Source: Arthrobacter sp. ISL-48 (GTDB taxonomy: Bacteria; Actinomycetota; Actinomycetes; Actinomycetales; Micrococcaceae). Taken from it: a stretch of DNA of 64,000 nucleotides. Below the pieces are notes generated by a model, which was not told where the DNA came from, did no database searches, and saw nothing but the letters and a program-made list of their open reading frames with translations. Shown here in pieces: positions 55,486 to 64,000 of the stretch (positions are counted from its first letter, which is position 1; the number at the start of each line of letters is the position of its first letter). The position numbers were made by a program, and so were the translations under genes. The stretch lies in assembly GCF_018613805.1 (NCBI RefSeq), contig NZ_JAGGPL010000002.1:165448-229447 (forward strand), given 5' to 3'.

Positions 55486-56718
55486 GTGCTGTCTGCCGGC
55501 CTGGCCAACGTGCAACACACCAAAACCAGGAAGAGCAGGGCCGACGCCATATTGACCGAGATACTACCCCAAATCATTGTCGGCGTTGATACCCACGCCG
55601 ACACACATCACGTCGCCGTGGTCACCGAATACGGCAAACCCATCGCTGATCAAAAGTTCGCAGCAACAGCCGCCGGTTACAGCGAACTGCTCAGCTTCAT
55701 CAGCAGTCACGGCGCGGTGAGCGCCGTGGGAGTGGAAGGGACTGGTTCTTACGGAGCCGAACTGTGGCGGGTGTTAATCAAAGAAGAACTGAAAGTCTTC
55801 GAGGTTAGCAGGCCAAACCGCCAGCACCGAAGGATCCGGGGAAAGTCGGATCCACTGGACGCCTACCAGGCGGCCCAATCGGTGCTTGCCGAACGAGGCA
55901 CCTCGACTCCCAAAACCAAAGACGGACCAGTGGAATGTCTGCGCATCCTGCGGACAGCGCGGACCTCGGCGATCAAGGCGCGCACGATCGCCATCAACCA
56001 AATCCGGAGCCTGCTCGTTTCCGCACCAGAAATGATCCGGTCGAAGTATCGCGATCTGCCCACTTCGGCGATGATCACCGCGATAGCCCGTTCACGGCCC
56101 TCAGGGCATCCGGCCGACACGGAACACATCACTGCGTTGACATTGAAAACGTTGGCTTTGCGATATCAATCTCTCCGATCCGAAATCGCGGCTACCGATG
56201 AACTCCTGCAGGAAGTTCTCAATTCGTACGCCCCACTGCTCACCGAACTGCCAGGCGTTGGCGTTGAAGTCGCCGACCAACTCCTTGTCACAGTCGGGGA
56301 CAACCCTGAACGGATCAACAATGAAGCGCAGTTCGCAGCCCTCACCGGCACCGCTCCCGTGCCCGCATCATCAGGCAAAACCAACCGTCACAGACTCAGC
56401 AGAGGCGGTGACCGCCAGGCCAACAGCGCCCTCCACCATGTCGTGCTCTCGCGCATGCAATCGGACCACCGAACCAAGGACTACGTTGCCAAACGCACGG
56501 CCGATGGCAAGAGCAAACGAGAAACCATGCGCTGCCTCAAACGCTACGTCGCCCGGGAAATCTACCGCCAGATCTTCAACCCCATTGCAGCACCTGACAT
56601 CACTGACCTCCGTCCCCTCAGGCAGCAGCTCGGCGTCACGTTGCAGCAAGCAGCCGAACAACTCAGCCAGTGGCCCTCCAACCTCTCCCGGATAGAACGA
56701 GGGATTGCCAACGTATAG
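55486..56718 (+). CDS. IS110-family transposase with a C-terminal HTH-like tail
   Basis: A 410-aa DEDD recombinase. Acidic residues are seen in VGVDTHADTHHVAVV, GVEGTGSYGAELW and GKSDPLDAYQAAQ. The C-terminal transposase 20 domain with its Ser nucleophile region is ALTGTAPVPASSGKTNRH. The last 35 residues (LGVTLQQAAEQLSQWPSNLS then RIERG) look like an XRE-type helix-turn-helix, not part of the core family layout. The start is GTG 55486, with internal GTG alternatives. It is intact and may be active. Confidence 0.9.
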   Translation: MLSAGLANVQHTKTRKSRADAILTEILPQIIVGVDTHADTHHVAVVTEYGKPIADQKFAATAAGYSELLSFISSHGAVSAVGVEGTGSYGAELWRVLIKEELKVFEVSRPNRQHRRIRGKSDPLDAYQAAQSVLAERGTSTPKTKDGPVECLRILRTARTSAIKARTIAINQIRSLLVSAPEMIRSKYRDLPTSAMITAIARSRPSGHPADTEHITALTLKTLALRYQSLRSEIAATDELLQEVLNSYAPLLTELPGVGVEVADQLLVTVGDNPERINNEAQFAALTGTAPVPASSGKTNRHRLSRGGDRQANSALHHVVLSRMQSDHRTKDYVAKRTADGKSKRETMRCLKRYVAREIYRQIFNPIAAPDITDLRPLRQQLGVTLQQAAEQLSQWPSNLSRIERGIANV

Positions 56719-56832
56719 ACAATGGCTCACCCAACGGCAACTCTCCCCAAGCATGTGAGCAGGCAACAAAATAACGTGCTCGCCGTGATTTACTGACCGA
56801 GAGCAAAACGCGCATATTGGGGGACTGAAACC

Positions 56833-57219
56833 ATGGATTACAACGACTTCGAGTTTGTCGCGTTCTGCATTCTGTCGAGCGCCCCGGTCCTTTTCCTGAT
56901 TACTGCCGGAATCATCGCACACCACAGGTCGGCCAAAGGATGGATTCCCGGCTACCTGATCGTCGGCATCCTTAGCTGCTTCCTCTACGCCATGTTTGCT
57001 GGAAGTTTGGCCGCACAGCTGTTCCCGCCGCCGTACGTCCCCGGCCTGTCAGAAGGCCGGGGACTGGACCTACGAGGAGTGGGCTTTTTCGTTGGAGCAT
57101 GGATCGGTGCCATCGCAGGCGTTGTTGGCGCGCTGATAACTGCTGCTGGCTCGTCACTTACACTGCGGTTTCGGCGCCGCCAGGAGTTTGGTTTGCCAGC
57201 AGGCCATCCCGGGTCATGA
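56833..57219 (+). CDS. Small hypothetical membrane protein
   Basis: A 128-aa protein with three hydrophobic segments (about 8-28, 38-62 and 84-108), of which the last is Gly/Ala-rich (FFVGAWIGAIAGVVGALITA). A short external loop has PPPYVPG. The ATG at 56833 follows a GGGGGA site. No family is recognised. It stands alone after the IS110 element and may belong to the accessory island. Confidence 0.6.
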   Translation: MDYNDFEFVAFCILSSAPVLFLITAGIIAHHRSAKGWIPGYLIVGILSCFLYAMFAGSLAAQLFPPPYVPGLSEGRGLDLRGVGFFVGAWIGAIAGVVGALITAAGSSLTLRFRRRQEFGLPAGHPGS

Positions 57220-57542
57220 TGTATCGGTAGGACGCCGCTGCAGTCCTGCTGCAGTGAAGCTTCAGAACGCACCAACAGCACCTCACCGTTACGGACCATG
57301 GAGCTGCGCCAGCGAGCCAGCGGAAGGTCGGGCGACGCGTCTCTGCCCACACCGGTGCCCTCGAATCCAACCGAATCTATGGCGACGCTGTTGGCTTCCC
57401 TGACAAATTTGACGCTTATAGGAGCATCAAGTTGCGTCTGCCAAAACCTGTACACGCCCCTGGGTATCGCAGAAACGACAACAGTATTTTTTGTGCCACC
57501 GCGTAACCCTTTAGCGGCCTAGAGCGATTACCCCTATGTAGC
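57220..57542. other. Gene-free stretch after the small membrane protein
   Basis: About 320 nt without a supported gene. A short palindrome CTGCAGTCCTGCTGCAG-like segment occurs near 57238-57256. Minus-strand frames are open but have no recognisable homology. The region ends in the hairpin at 57543. Confidence 0.4.
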
Positions 57543-57588
57543 GCCGGGCTGGAACTTGTCCCCCATCACGTTCCAGCCCGGCTCTTTT
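57543..57588 (+). terminator. Rho-independent terminator
   Basis: A perfect 13-bp stem (GCCGGGCTGGAAC / GTTCCAGCCCGGC) with a 14-nt loop is followed by TCTTTT, the classical form on the plus strand. It insulates the sigma-factor operon from the island. Confidence 0.85.
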
Positions 57589-57744
57589 ATGCCCGCAGCC
57601 TAACGGCTGCGAAGTTTTCGGAGCAGGGACGGATGCGGTGGCCTGGTTACCGCGGGTAAAGTTAGTCGGGCAAGGGCGTTCCGTGCAGGCAACACTCGCC
57701 CTAGACTGAGCAAGCAAAGTCCCCTCACCGAAAGCCCTACGTCC

Positions 57745-58296
57745 GTGACCGATGCGCTGACAGACGATGTATTGCGGGCCGGCGCCCGCGATCCAGAGCT
57801 CTTCAGCCTCGTGTACCGGACCTATGCGTCACAGGTCCTGGGCTATCTCACGGCCCGGGGTGTGGAAGATCCGGAGGCGGTCATGCAGGAAGTGTTCCTC
57901 GCCGTTCTTTCCAGGCTGGAGACCGTCAGGGGCGGTGTTGCCGGCCTTCGCACCTTTCTTTTCTCGGTTGCCCATGCGCGAATGGTGGACGATCACCGCA
58001 GACAAAGCCGCACCCCTGTCCAGCTTCCCTTCGACGCGGATCTGGACCAGCGCGCGGAATCCTCTGCAGAAGCCGAGGCCCTGGAACGGGTCTCGCCCCA
58101 GGAAGTCCTGGACCTCCTCCAGGGCCTTTTGGACGAGCAGCGGGAAGTCCTGACCCTGCGCCTCATCGCCGGCCTCACCGTCGACCAGGTTGCCGAAGTC
58201 ATGGGTAAGAGCCCCGGATCGGTCAAGCAGCTCCAGCGGCGGGCTTTGACCAGGCTCCGTGAGCAGTCGGCAGTAAAGGAATATGTGGCGCCATGA
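57745..58296 (+). CDS. ECF-type RNA polymerase sigma factor
   Basis: A 183-aa sigma factor with region 2 (FSLVYRTYASQVLGYLTARG, VFLAVLSRLETVRG) and region 4 (LLDEQREVLTLRLIAGLTVD then QVAEVMGKSPGSVKQLQRRA). Region 3 is absent, as in ECF sigmas. The start is GTG 57745. It overlaps the next gene by ATGA, which is typical of a sigma/anti-sigma pair. The signal and regulon are unknown. Confidence 0.9.
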   Translation: MTDALTDDVLRAGARDPELFSLVYRTYASQVLGYLTARGVEDPEAVMQEVFLAVLSRLETVRGGVAGLRTFLFSVAHARMVDDHRRQSRTPVQLPFDADLDQRAESSAEAEALERVSPQEVLDLLQGLLDEQREVLTLRLIAGLTVDQVAEVMGKSPGSVKQLQRRALTRLREQSAVKEYVAP

Positions 58297-59171
58297 CACC
58301 CGATGCCAGCCGTAGGCAAGAAATCGTGGACGGGATGCTGCTCGATGCCGGCCAGTTCGATGCCCCTGAGCTCCGCGCCGCGTTGTTCTCCCTGGGATCG
58401 TTCGCATCCCTGCCCGCACCCGCCCCCAGTGCCGAACTGGCGGCCCTGATGGCTGGCCCCCAAGACCCCCTGGCCCGGCGGTGCTGGCTGCCCAGGCACC
58501 GGCCCGCTGTGGTGGGACTGGCTGTCATTGCGGGCATGGGACTGGGCGTCAGCGGCGTTGCAGCCACTGGCTCAGTCCAAGGGCAGCCGGCCAGGACCTC
58601 CATCCAGCACATGCTGCAGGGCTGGGGTCCCTCCTGGGCCGTCTCCGGTGTTCCATCAGCCAGCGCAGCAGGCTCCCCACCGGGCGCACCACCGGCGTCG
58701 CCGCCACTGACAGCGAACCCACCGTCATCGTCACGGGCTGCCGGGCCGCGGCCCGCGCCACCTAAGCAGTCGCAACCGCCCGCATCGCCCAGCGGAGCAG
58801 GCGTTGAAGCAGGAGGTTCCTCAGGCGAGGCGGACCAGGTAAAGGACGACAGCGTTACGGCCGACGCCGACGCCGCCGCCAAAGGTGCAGCCTCTGGCGC
58901 TCCTGAGGCCACAGGCAGGGCACCCGGGAACGATGCTGCACTCTCCCGCCGGGTTCCGGGAAGCGGCGGCCTGGAACCTGAGGGGTCAGCGGACCACGTG
59001 GCCCGCGAATTGCAAAAAGCGCAGAAACTGCTTGCCGGGACCGCGGCCGAAGGCGCAGCATCAGGGGAAATGTTGAAGCATGGCATCCCTGTGCCTGCGC
59101 TGACTGCCAAGACGGGTGCCAAGAAGAACGTGGACCTCGGTGCACAGTGGCTAAAGAAGTTCAGCCACTAG
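58293..59171 (+). CDS. Putative anti-sigma / Pro-rich membrane protein
   Basis: A 292-aa single-span protein. A cytoplasmic N-terminus of about 70 residues (PELRAALFSLGSFASLPAPA) is followed by one membrane segment (VVGLAVIAGMGLGVSGVAAT) and an extracellular Pro/Ala/Ser/Gly-rich stalk of about 120 residues. The tail is KKNVDLGAQWLKKFSH. Coupled translation with the ECF sigma and topology suggest it senses surface conditions and holds the sigma factor, but no zinc-binding HxxxCxxC motif is present, so this is inference. Confidence 0.7.
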   Translation: MTPDASRRQEIVDGMLLDAGQFDAPELRAALFSLGSFASLPAPAPSAELAALMAGPQDPLARRCWLPRHRPAVVGLAVIAGMGLGVSGVAATGSVQGQPARTSIQHMLQGWGPSWAVSGVPSASAAGSPPGAPPASPPLTANPPSSSRAAGPRPAPPKQSQPPASPSGAGVEAGGSSGEADQVKDDSVTADADAAAKGAASGAPEATGRAPGNDAALSRRVPGSGGLEPEGSADHVARELQKAQKLLAGTAAEGAASGEMLKHGIPVPALTAKTGAKKNVDLGAQWLKKFSH

Positions 59172-59190
59172 CCCGGAATAGGATTCTCTT

Positions 59191-59616
59191 ATGGGCCACA
59201 CCAACGATCCGGCAGTCATTGAACGCATCATGCGGACCAAAGGGCGGTGGGCCATCGTGGGCCTGACGTCGAATGAGTGGCGGGCCGCCTACGACACCTC
59301 GCTGTTCATCCGGGATCAGTTGGGGATGGAGATCATTCCCGTGAACCTGCCAGGCGATCCGGTGCACGGGGAAACCGGCTACAGCACCCTGGCCGACATT
59401 CCACCGGAAAAGCAGCCCATCGACGTCGTGGATTGCTTTGTGAACTCCCAGAAAGTCGGGGCGGTGGTGGACCAAGCCATCGCCGTGGGCGCTAAGGCCG
59501 TGTGGCTGCAGCTCGGCGTCATCGACGAGGCGGCCGCAGAGCGTGCCAAGGCCGCTGGCCTGGATGTCGTGATGAATGTTTGTCCGGCCCAGCAGGCCTG
59601 GAAGTACAACCTCTGA
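59191..59616 (+). CDS. CoA-binding domain protein (YccU-like)
   Basis: A 141-aa CoA_binding_2 Rossmann protein with AIVGLTSNEWRAAYD near the start, PVNLPGDPVHGET and VWLQLGVIDEAAAERA. A conserved MNVCPA motif with Cys occurs near the end. Members bind CoA or its persulfide; the role is not settled. The start is ATG 59191, 19 nt after the previous gene. Confidence 0.9.
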   Translation: MGHTNDPAVIERIMRTKGRWAIVGLTSNEWRAAYDTSLFIRDQLGMEIIPVNLPGDPVHGETGYSTLADIPPEKQPIDVVDCFVNSQKVGAVVDQAIAVGAKAVWLQLGVIDEAAAERAKAAGLDVVMNVCPAQQAWKYNL

Positions 59617-59630
59617 TCAGCAACAACGTT

Positions 59631-60659
59631 TCAGCGCGGGATGAGCTCCGGGTAGTGCCGCTCCGTGACGTCCGGATGGGCGCGCATCCTGCCCTTGAGC
59701 ATGTTGAGCCCGAACGAGGCGAGCATCGGGTTGGACGGATCGTCTGAGATGCCACGGGCCTGCGCCTTCAGCTGCGGCGGCAGCGGTAGGGGGTCAATCA
59801 CGGCATCCAGCCGGGGCGACCAGAAGAACGGCACCGAGTAACGGTCCACTCCGGCTGGGGGTGCCTGGACCCGGTGGATAGTGGCCGCGAGGTAGCCCTC
59901 GGTCGCCACCTCAAGCATCTCGCCCAGGTTCACCACGAGTGCACCCGGGATGGGCTCCACGGCCGCCCATTCGCCGGCTCCCGGCGGCAGCACCTCCAGG
60001 CCTCCCACCGAGTCCTGCAGGAGGAGGGTGACGAAACCGTAGTCGGCGTGCGAGCCCACGCCCTGGTCGCCTGCCGCCGCAACGACGCCGCCGACGTAAT
60101 GGACCAGCTTGCCCATCCACGCCGGTGTATCCCGGAAGGGCTCGTCAAAGTAGTCCTCGGGGAGCTGCAGGGAGACCGCTATGGCCCGGAGGATTTCAGC
60201 GCCCACCGTGGACATGAGCCCTGCCCAGTCCATTGCGGCCGGTTCCAGTTCCGGCAGCGCCTCATCCGGCCACATGTTGGGGCCCTGAAGCAGCCAGTAC
60301 GGCTGGTCCGGGGGATAATCCGTGACTGGTTCACGTTCCGGAGAGTAGTCGATCTGCTCGCGCGCGTCGGCTCTGCCTTGAGTGACCTCTGTGCCCATCC
60401 GGGTATAGCCCCGGAAATGCGGAGAGAGGCGGTTGTCCAGCTTCATCCGCTCGTCGAGGGGGAGGGCGAAGAAACGCCTGATGATTGCGAGGAGCTCCTC
60501 TGCCTGGCCAGGTGAGCCGCCATAACCCGTGAGCTGGAAGAAGCCCACCCGGTGGGTGGCATCGCGGAGCTGCTCAATGAATTCCGGACTGAAGGATCCG
60601 TTGGCCTGCCGTGCCGTGCTCAGGTCCAGAACAGGTATGGTCCCCTGGTCATCTGACAT
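59631..60659 (-). CDS. Isopenicillin-N-synthase-like 2-oxoglutarate/Fe(II) oxygenase
   Basis: A 342-aa non-heme iron enzyme. The HxD iron ligands are in GSHADYGFVTLLLQD, the second His in AATIHRVQAPP, and the cosubstrate Arg/Ser region is GVDRYSVPFFWSP. The N-terminal DIOX_N domain has GFFQLTGYGG. Actinobacterial members hydroxylate or desaturate small molecules; the substrate is unknown. The ATG is at 60659 and a plus-strand gene converges on its end. Confidence 0.9.
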   Translation of the reverse strand: MSDDQGTIPVLDLSTARQANGSFSPEFIEQLRDATHRVGFFQLTGYGGSPGQAEELLAIIRRFFALPLDERMKLDNRLSPHFRGYTRMGTEVTQGRADAREQIDYSPEREPVTDYPPDQPYWLLQGPNMWPDEALPELEPAAMDWAGLMSTVGAEILRAIAVSLQLPEDYFDEPFRDTPAWMGKLVHYVGGVVAAAGDQGVGSHADYGFVTLLLQDSVGGLEVLPPGAGEWAAVEPIPGALVVNLGEMLEVATEGYLAATIHRVQAPPAGVDRYSVPFFWSPRLDAVIDPLPLPPQLKAQARGISDDPSNPMLASFGLNMLKGRMRAHPDVTERHYPELIPR

Positions 60660-60704
60660 GCTCGCAGACTAGCACCGCAGGGAAAGGCTTTGTAGGCTCA
60701 CTGG

Positions 60705-61103
60705 ATGGAGCCAGCTGAACTGAGGAAAATCTGCCTGTCGTTTCCCGGTGCTTTTGAGGATTTTCCGTTCGGGCCGGAGACGTCCGTGTTCAAGGTCCGC
60801 GCTCAGGTTGCCGGCGGTGCAAGGCATGAGGCCAAGATGTTCGCGGCTTCAGCCATGGACCCGGACGACTGGTCCGTCAGCCTGAAGTGCGAGCCAGCCC
60901 TGGCGGAGCAGCTGCGCGCCGCCCATCCGGAGATCAGGGGCGCCTGGCACATGAACAAGACCCACTGGAACGGAGTGCGTCTCGATGGCGCCCTTCCCGA
61001 TGACATGGTGCGCGACATGGTGGAGGACTCCTACGACCTGGTGGTGGCCACTCTGAGCCGTAAGCAGCAGGAGCAGCTCGGCTGGGCCCGGCTCAGCAGG
61101 TGA
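60705..61103 (+). CDS. MmcQ/YjbR-family DNA-binding-fold protein
   Basis: A 132-aa YjbR/CyaY-like fold protein with CLSFPGAFEDFPFGPETSVFK at the start (conserved FPG), SVSLKCEPALAEQL, and HMNKTHWNGV. Function is unknown in the family. The ATG at 60705 is 45 nt from the divergent oxygenase start, so they share a promoter region. A family 2 repeat follows its stop after 6 nt. Confidence 0.9.
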   Translation: MEPAELRKICLSFPGAFEDFPFGPETSVFKVRAQVAGGARHEAKMFAASAMDPDDWSVSLKCEPALAEQLRAAHPEIRGAWHMNKTHWNGVRLDGALPDDMVRDMVEDSYDLVVATLSRKQQEQLGWARLSR

Positions 61104-61109
61104 CCTCAT

Positions 61110-61161
61110 CGATTGCTCCGTGACGGCTCTTTTGAGCGCCCAGAACGGCAGTTACGGAGCA
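61110..61161. repeat. Intergenic palindromic repeat, family 2, copy 2
   Basis: A 52-nt element with a 13-bp outer stem (ATTGCTCCGTGAC pairing with GTTACGGAGCAAT, one G-T wobble). It has an inner GCTC/GAGC hairpin. It shares ends and right arm with 14081-14131. It fills the gap between the yjbR-like gene and the DUF503 gene. Confidence 0.65.
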
Positions 61162-61179
61162 ATGGATAGCATTGATGGC

Positions 61180-61473
61180 ATGTGGGTTGGCTGGATTGAA
61201 TTCGATATCCTCCTCGGTGACGTCCAGAGCCTGAAGGAGAAACGCTCCGTCATCAGGCCGCTGCTGGCCGAGCTTAAGCGCCGCTTCGAAGTTTCCGTGG
61301 CTGAGGTGGGCGACCACGACCAGCATCGGCGCTCGCAGGTGGGCGCCGGCCTCGTGGCAGCCGACCGGGCGCACCTCGTGGAGGTGCTCACCGCCGTCGA
61401 ACGCTTTGTAGCAGCCAAGCCCGAGATCGAGCTGCTCAGCGCTAGGCAGCGGGAGATACACAGCGAGGACTGA
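61180..61473 (+). CDS. DUF503-family protein
   Basis: A 97-aa protein starting MWVGWIEFDILLGDVQSLKE, the conserved N-terminus of the family, with SVAEVGDHDQHRRSQVGAG and DRAHLVEVL. The ATG at 61180 is chosen over in-frame 61162 and 61120, because the longer forms would translate the palindromic repeat. DUF503 proteins in other bacteria are linked to ribosome/translation contexts, but function is open. It is bracketed by two different palindromes. Confidence 0.85.
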   Translation: MWVGWIEFDILLGDVQSLKEKRSVIRPLLAELKRRFEVSVAEVGDHDQHRRSQVGAGLVAADRAHLVEVLTAVERFVAAKPEIELLSARQREIHSED

Positions 61474-61479
61474 ACGGGC

Positions 61480-61540
61480 AACGCGGGATCACTCCTCGCC
61501 CATCACGAGGGGATTAATGGGCGCGAAATGACCCCGCGTT
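61480..61540. repeat. Long palindromic intergenic repeat, family 1, copy 2
   Basis: 61 nt with 24-nt arms matching at 20 positions and a 13-nt loop. It lies between DUF503 (plus) and purL (minus). The left and right ends read AACGCGGG and CCCGCGTT. Same length and layout as 50009-50069, with about 75% identity. Confidence 0.7.
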
Positions 61541-61555
61541 GCGCGTTCGAGGTTC

Positions 61556-63874
61556 CTAGTCGAAGTACTTCGGCAGGGTGGCCTCGTGGGCTTCGCGGAG
61601 CGCGTCCAGGGACAGGGGCTCCACGCCGTTGATTTCGAGCTTGCCGCTGGCCGCGTCCACCACGCCGATCCGGAGGTGGGCAAAACCGCGGGCGGTGCAC
61701 ATGTCCGTGAAGCGGACTTCCTCAGAGCGTGGCACGCCCACGACAGCGCGTCCCTGGGACTCGGAGAACAGTGCCGTGAACAGGTCCACGCCGTCACGGT
61801 CCAGGACGTCCTGCAGCGCAATCCGTGCACCCACGCCGTAGCGCAGTGAGGACTCAACCAGGGCTGCTGCGAGGCCGCCTTCGGAGAGGTCGTGGGCGGA
61901 ATCAACCATGCCGTCGCGGGAGGCGTTGATCAGGATCTCGCCCAGTGCGCGTTCGGCGCCGAGGTCAACCTGGGGCGGCAGTCCACCGAGGTGTCCGCGC
62001 ATGTTCGCCCACTCCGAGCCGTCCAGTTCCGCGGCCGTCGTGCCCAGCAGGTAGATGGCCTGGCCGTCCTCACGCCAGCCCGACGGCGTGCGGCGGGCAA
62101 CGTCGTCGAGCTTGCCCAGCACCGCAACCACGGGTGAGGGGTGGATGGGAGTGGTGCCGGTCTGGTTGTACAGGGAGACGTTGCCGCCGGTGACCGGGAT
62201 GCCCAGCACCATGCAGGCATCGGACAGGCCGCGGATGGCCTCCGCGAGCTGCCACATGACGTCGGGGTCCTCGGGGGAGCCGAAGTTCAGGCAGTCGCTG
62301 ACAGCCATCGGAACAGCGCCAGAGGTGGCGACGTTCCTGTAGGCCTCGGCCAGAGCCAGCTGCGCGCCGTGGTACGGATCGAGGTAGGTGTAGCGGCCGT
62401 TGGCGTCGGTGGCCAGGGCCACGCCCAGGCCGGTTTCCTCGTCTACGCGCACCACGCCGGCGTCGTCCGGGAACGCCATGGCGGTGTTGCCGCCGACGTA
62501 GCGATCGTACTGGTTGGTGATCCAGGACTTGTCGCACATGTTCGGTGAAGCGATGAGCTCGGTGACGGCGGCAGCCAATTCCGCGGGAGCTGAGGGGCGG
62601 CCGGCGTCCTGTACTGAGCCGGTAAAGGCATCTGCCTGGACGGCGTCCTGCCATTCCGGGCGGGCGTAGGGGCGGTCGTAGACCGGACCGTCGTGGGCAA
62701 CGGTCCGCGGGTCAACGTCGACAATGACCTCGCCTTCCCAGGTGATGATCAGGCGGCCGGTATCGGTCACCTCACCCAGCCAGGAGTACTCCACGGCCCA
62801 CTTGGCCATGACTGCCTCAAAGGCAGCAATGTTCTCGGGTGTGACCACGGCCATCATGCGTTCCTGGGACTCGGACATCAGGATTTCGCCCGGGGTCAGA
62901 GTGGGGTCCCGCAGCAGGACGGAGGTCAGTTCAACCTCCATGCCGCCGTCGCCGTTGGACGCGAGCTCGGAGGTGGCGCAGGAAATGCCCGCGGCGCCGA
63001 GGTCCTGGATACCCTCAACGAGTGAACCCTTGAACAGCTCCAGGCAGCACTCGATCAGGACCTTCTCGGCGAAGGGGTCGCCCACCTGAACGGCGGGGCG
63101 CTTTGACGGCTTGGTGTCGTCGAAGGACTCGGAGGCCAGCACTGAGGCGCCGCCGATTCCGTCGCCGCCGGTGCGGGCGCCGAACAGCACCACCTTGTTG
63201 CCCTTGCCGGAGGCGTTGGCCAGGCGGATGTCCTCGTGGCGCATCACGCCGACCGCAAGCGCGTTGACCAGCGGGTTCCCCTGGTACACGGAATCGAAAA
63301 CCATTTCGCCGCCGATGTTCGGCAGGCCCAGGGAGTTTCCGTAGCCGCCGATTCCGGCAACTGCGCCGTGCATGACGCGGGCCGTGTCCGGGTGGTCGAT
63401 GGCGCCGAAACGCAGCGGATCCATCACGGCCACGGGCCGGGCACCCATGGAGATGATGTCGCGGACAATGCCGCCGATGCCGGTCGCGGCGCCCTGGTAG
63501 GGCTCCACGAACGACGGCGAGTTGTGGGACTCGATCTTGAAGGTGACGGCCCAGCCGTCCCCCAGGTTGGTGACACCGGCGTTTTCGCCGATGCCTACGA
63601 GCATGTCCTTCTTCATCTCGTCCGTCACCTTTTCGCCGAACTGGCGCAGGTGGTTCTTCGAGGACTTGTAGGAGCAGTGCTCGCTCCACATCACGGAGTA
63701 CATGGCGAGCTCGGCGCCGGTGGGGCGGCGGCCAAGGACCTTCACGACCTCGTCAAACTCGTTCTGCTTCAGGCCCAGTTCGGCCCACGGGAGTTCGGTA
63801 TCCGGGGTCTTGGCCGCGTTCTCGACGGTGTCGATGTTGAACTTCTTGCTGACGGTTTCAGCTGAGGTACTCAC
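61556..63874 (-). CDS. purL: Phosphoribosylformylglycinamidine synthase subunit PurL
   Basis: A 772-aa small-type PurL, the ATP-dependent synthetase half of FGAM synthase, needing PurQ and PurS. Signatures include [44 protein letters not shown] (written here without the preceding Ala), [14 protein letters not shown] and the C-terminal [18 protein letters not shown]. The start is GTG 63874 in a GTGA overlap with purQ upstream. Length is standard. Confidence 0.97.
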   Translation of the reverse strand: MSTSAETVSKKFNIDTVENAAKTPDTELPWAELGLKQNEFDEVVKVLGRRPTGAELAMYSVMWSEHCSYKSSKNHLRQFGEKVTDEMKKDMLVGIGENAGVTNLGDGWAVTFKIESHNSPSFVEPYQGAATGIGGIVRDIISMGARPVAVMDPLRFGAIDHPDTARVMHGAVAGIGGYGNSLGLPNIGGEMVFDSVYQGNPLVNALAVGVMRHEDIRLANASGKGNKVVLFGARTGGDGIGGASVLASESFDDTKPSKRPAVQVGDPFAEKVLIECCLELFKGSLVEGIQDLGAAGISCATSELASNGDGGMEVELTSVLLRDPTLTPGEILMSESQERMMAVVTPENIAAFEAVMAKWAVEYSWLGEVTDTGRLIITWEGEVIVDVDPRTVAHDGPVYDRPYARPEWQDAVQADAFTGSVQDAGRPSAPAELAAAVTELIASPNMCDKSWITNQYDRYVGGNTAMAFPDDAGVVRVDEETGLGVALATDANGRYTYLDPYHGAQLALAEAYRNVATSGAVPMAVSDCLNFGSPEDPDVMWQLAEAIRGLSDACMVLGIPVTGGNVSLYNQTGTTPIHPSPVVAVLGKLDDVARRTPSGWREDGQAIYLLGTTAAELDGSEWANMRGHLGGLPPQVDLGAERALGEILINASRDGMVDSAHDLSEGGLAAALVESSLRYGVGARIALQDVLDRDGVDLFTALFSESQGRAVVGVPRSEEVRFTDMCTARGFAHLRIGVVDAASGKLEINGVEPLSLDALREAHEATLPKYFD

Positions 63875-64000
63875 TTTGCGCCTCCCACAATCTTGGTCAG
63901 TACGGAGGTGAAGAAACCGAGGCCGTCGGTGTCCGAGCCGCCGATTCCGGCACCACCGGACAGTGCAGTTTCCGGGCCGAAGCCAACCTCCACGGCGTGC
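63871..64000 (-). CDS. purQ: PurQ, C-terminal end (partial, runs off the window)
   Basis: The last 42 codons read on the minus strand give [16 protein letters not shown], then [19 protein letters not shown] and AK before TGA at 63871-63873. This is the C-terminus of the FGAM synthase glutaminase subunit PurQ. The stop overlaps the purL GTG start. The rest of the gene lies outside the window. Confidence 0.9.
   Translation of the reverse strand, partial: HAVEVGFGPETALSGGAGIGGSDTDGLGFFTSVLTKIVGGAK

Larger units (their letters stand above)
55258..56832 (+). mobile_element. IS110-family insertion sequence (outer limits only)
   Basis: The element must lie between the neighbouring genes; its true ends are not determinable by eye because IS110 elements lack terminal inverted repeats. 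The transposase is at 55486-56718. Members of this family encode a structured bridge RNA in a non-coding end; for the IS110 group this lies upstream of the transposase, here in 55258-55485. Confidence 0.6.

Noticed and set aside
55105..55518. Minus-strand frame upstream of the IS110 transposase
   Set aside because: Part of it reads naturally, but it overlaps the membrane protein gene and has no recognisable homology or ribosome site.
56985..57455. Minus-strand frame overlapping the small membrane protein
   Set aside because: Partly plausible residues, but it overlaps a better-supported ORF and no family could be named.

Overview
The window is a high-GC actinobacterial chromosome segment. Frequent GTG starts, many 1-8 nt stop/start overlaps, GAF-ANTAR and DUF3151 proteins and a complete valine-catabolic operon point to the Micrococcaceae (Arthrobacter/Pseudarthrobacter-like). 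This assignment is by gene style only. I saw no rRNA, tRNA or CRISPR array.

1-9.7 kb: a frameshifted SAM methyltransferase. Next comes a LacI-controlled alpha-glucoside/maltooligosaccharide locus, with a GH13 glucosidase divergent from a binding-protein ABC transporter, a small membrane protein and a LacI regulator. An unknown conserved protein and exonuclease III follow. 9.8-14.1 kb: a tightly coupled valine/branched-chain operon (mmsA, 3-hydroxyisobutyryl-CoA hydrolase, mmsB, enoyl-CoA hydratase). 14.1-20.3 kb: DedA, an MFS exporter and a very large secreted RCC1-GH43 composite protein. 20.3-28.4 kb: acyl-CoA metabolism (MarR, acyl-CoA synthetase, acyl-CoA dehydrogenase), a cold-shock protein, and an IclR-linked thiolase plus 3-oxoacid CoA-transferase set.

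28.5-43.5 kb: nadE, then a long LacI-controlled uronate/glycoside operon. It holds an ABC importer (one permease frameshifted), two xylose-isomerase-like TIM barrels, a Gfo/Idh oxidoreductase, uxaC, a fructuronate-reductase-type dehydrogenase, mannonate dehydratase, and finally a single ORF joining a gluconokinase to a GH3 glycosidase. Together these could import a glucuronide, hydrolyse it and carry glucuronate to 2-keto-3-deoxygluconate. No KDG kinase or aldolase is present here.

43.5-52.5 kb: housekeeping and signalling genes (pyrE, GAF-ANTAR, STAS, Tat-exported hydrolase, HAD phosphatase, SpoU methylase, fbaA, DUF3151, UDG-like protein, purA). 52.5-57.7 kb: an accessory-looking island with a TPR-AAA+ ATPase coupled to a TPR membrane protein, then an IS110 transposase carrying an HTH-like tail, and a small membrane protein. 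57.7-64 kb: an ECF sigma factor with its putative membrane partner, a CoA-binding protein, a 2OG-Fe(II) oxygenase, YjbR and DUF503 proteins, and purL/purQ.

The points most worth following are the gluconokinase-GH3 fusion, the RCC1-GH43 composite, the AAA+/TPR-membrane pair beside IS110, and two families of intergenic palindromic repeats that bracket the DUF503 gene and recur elsewhere in the window.
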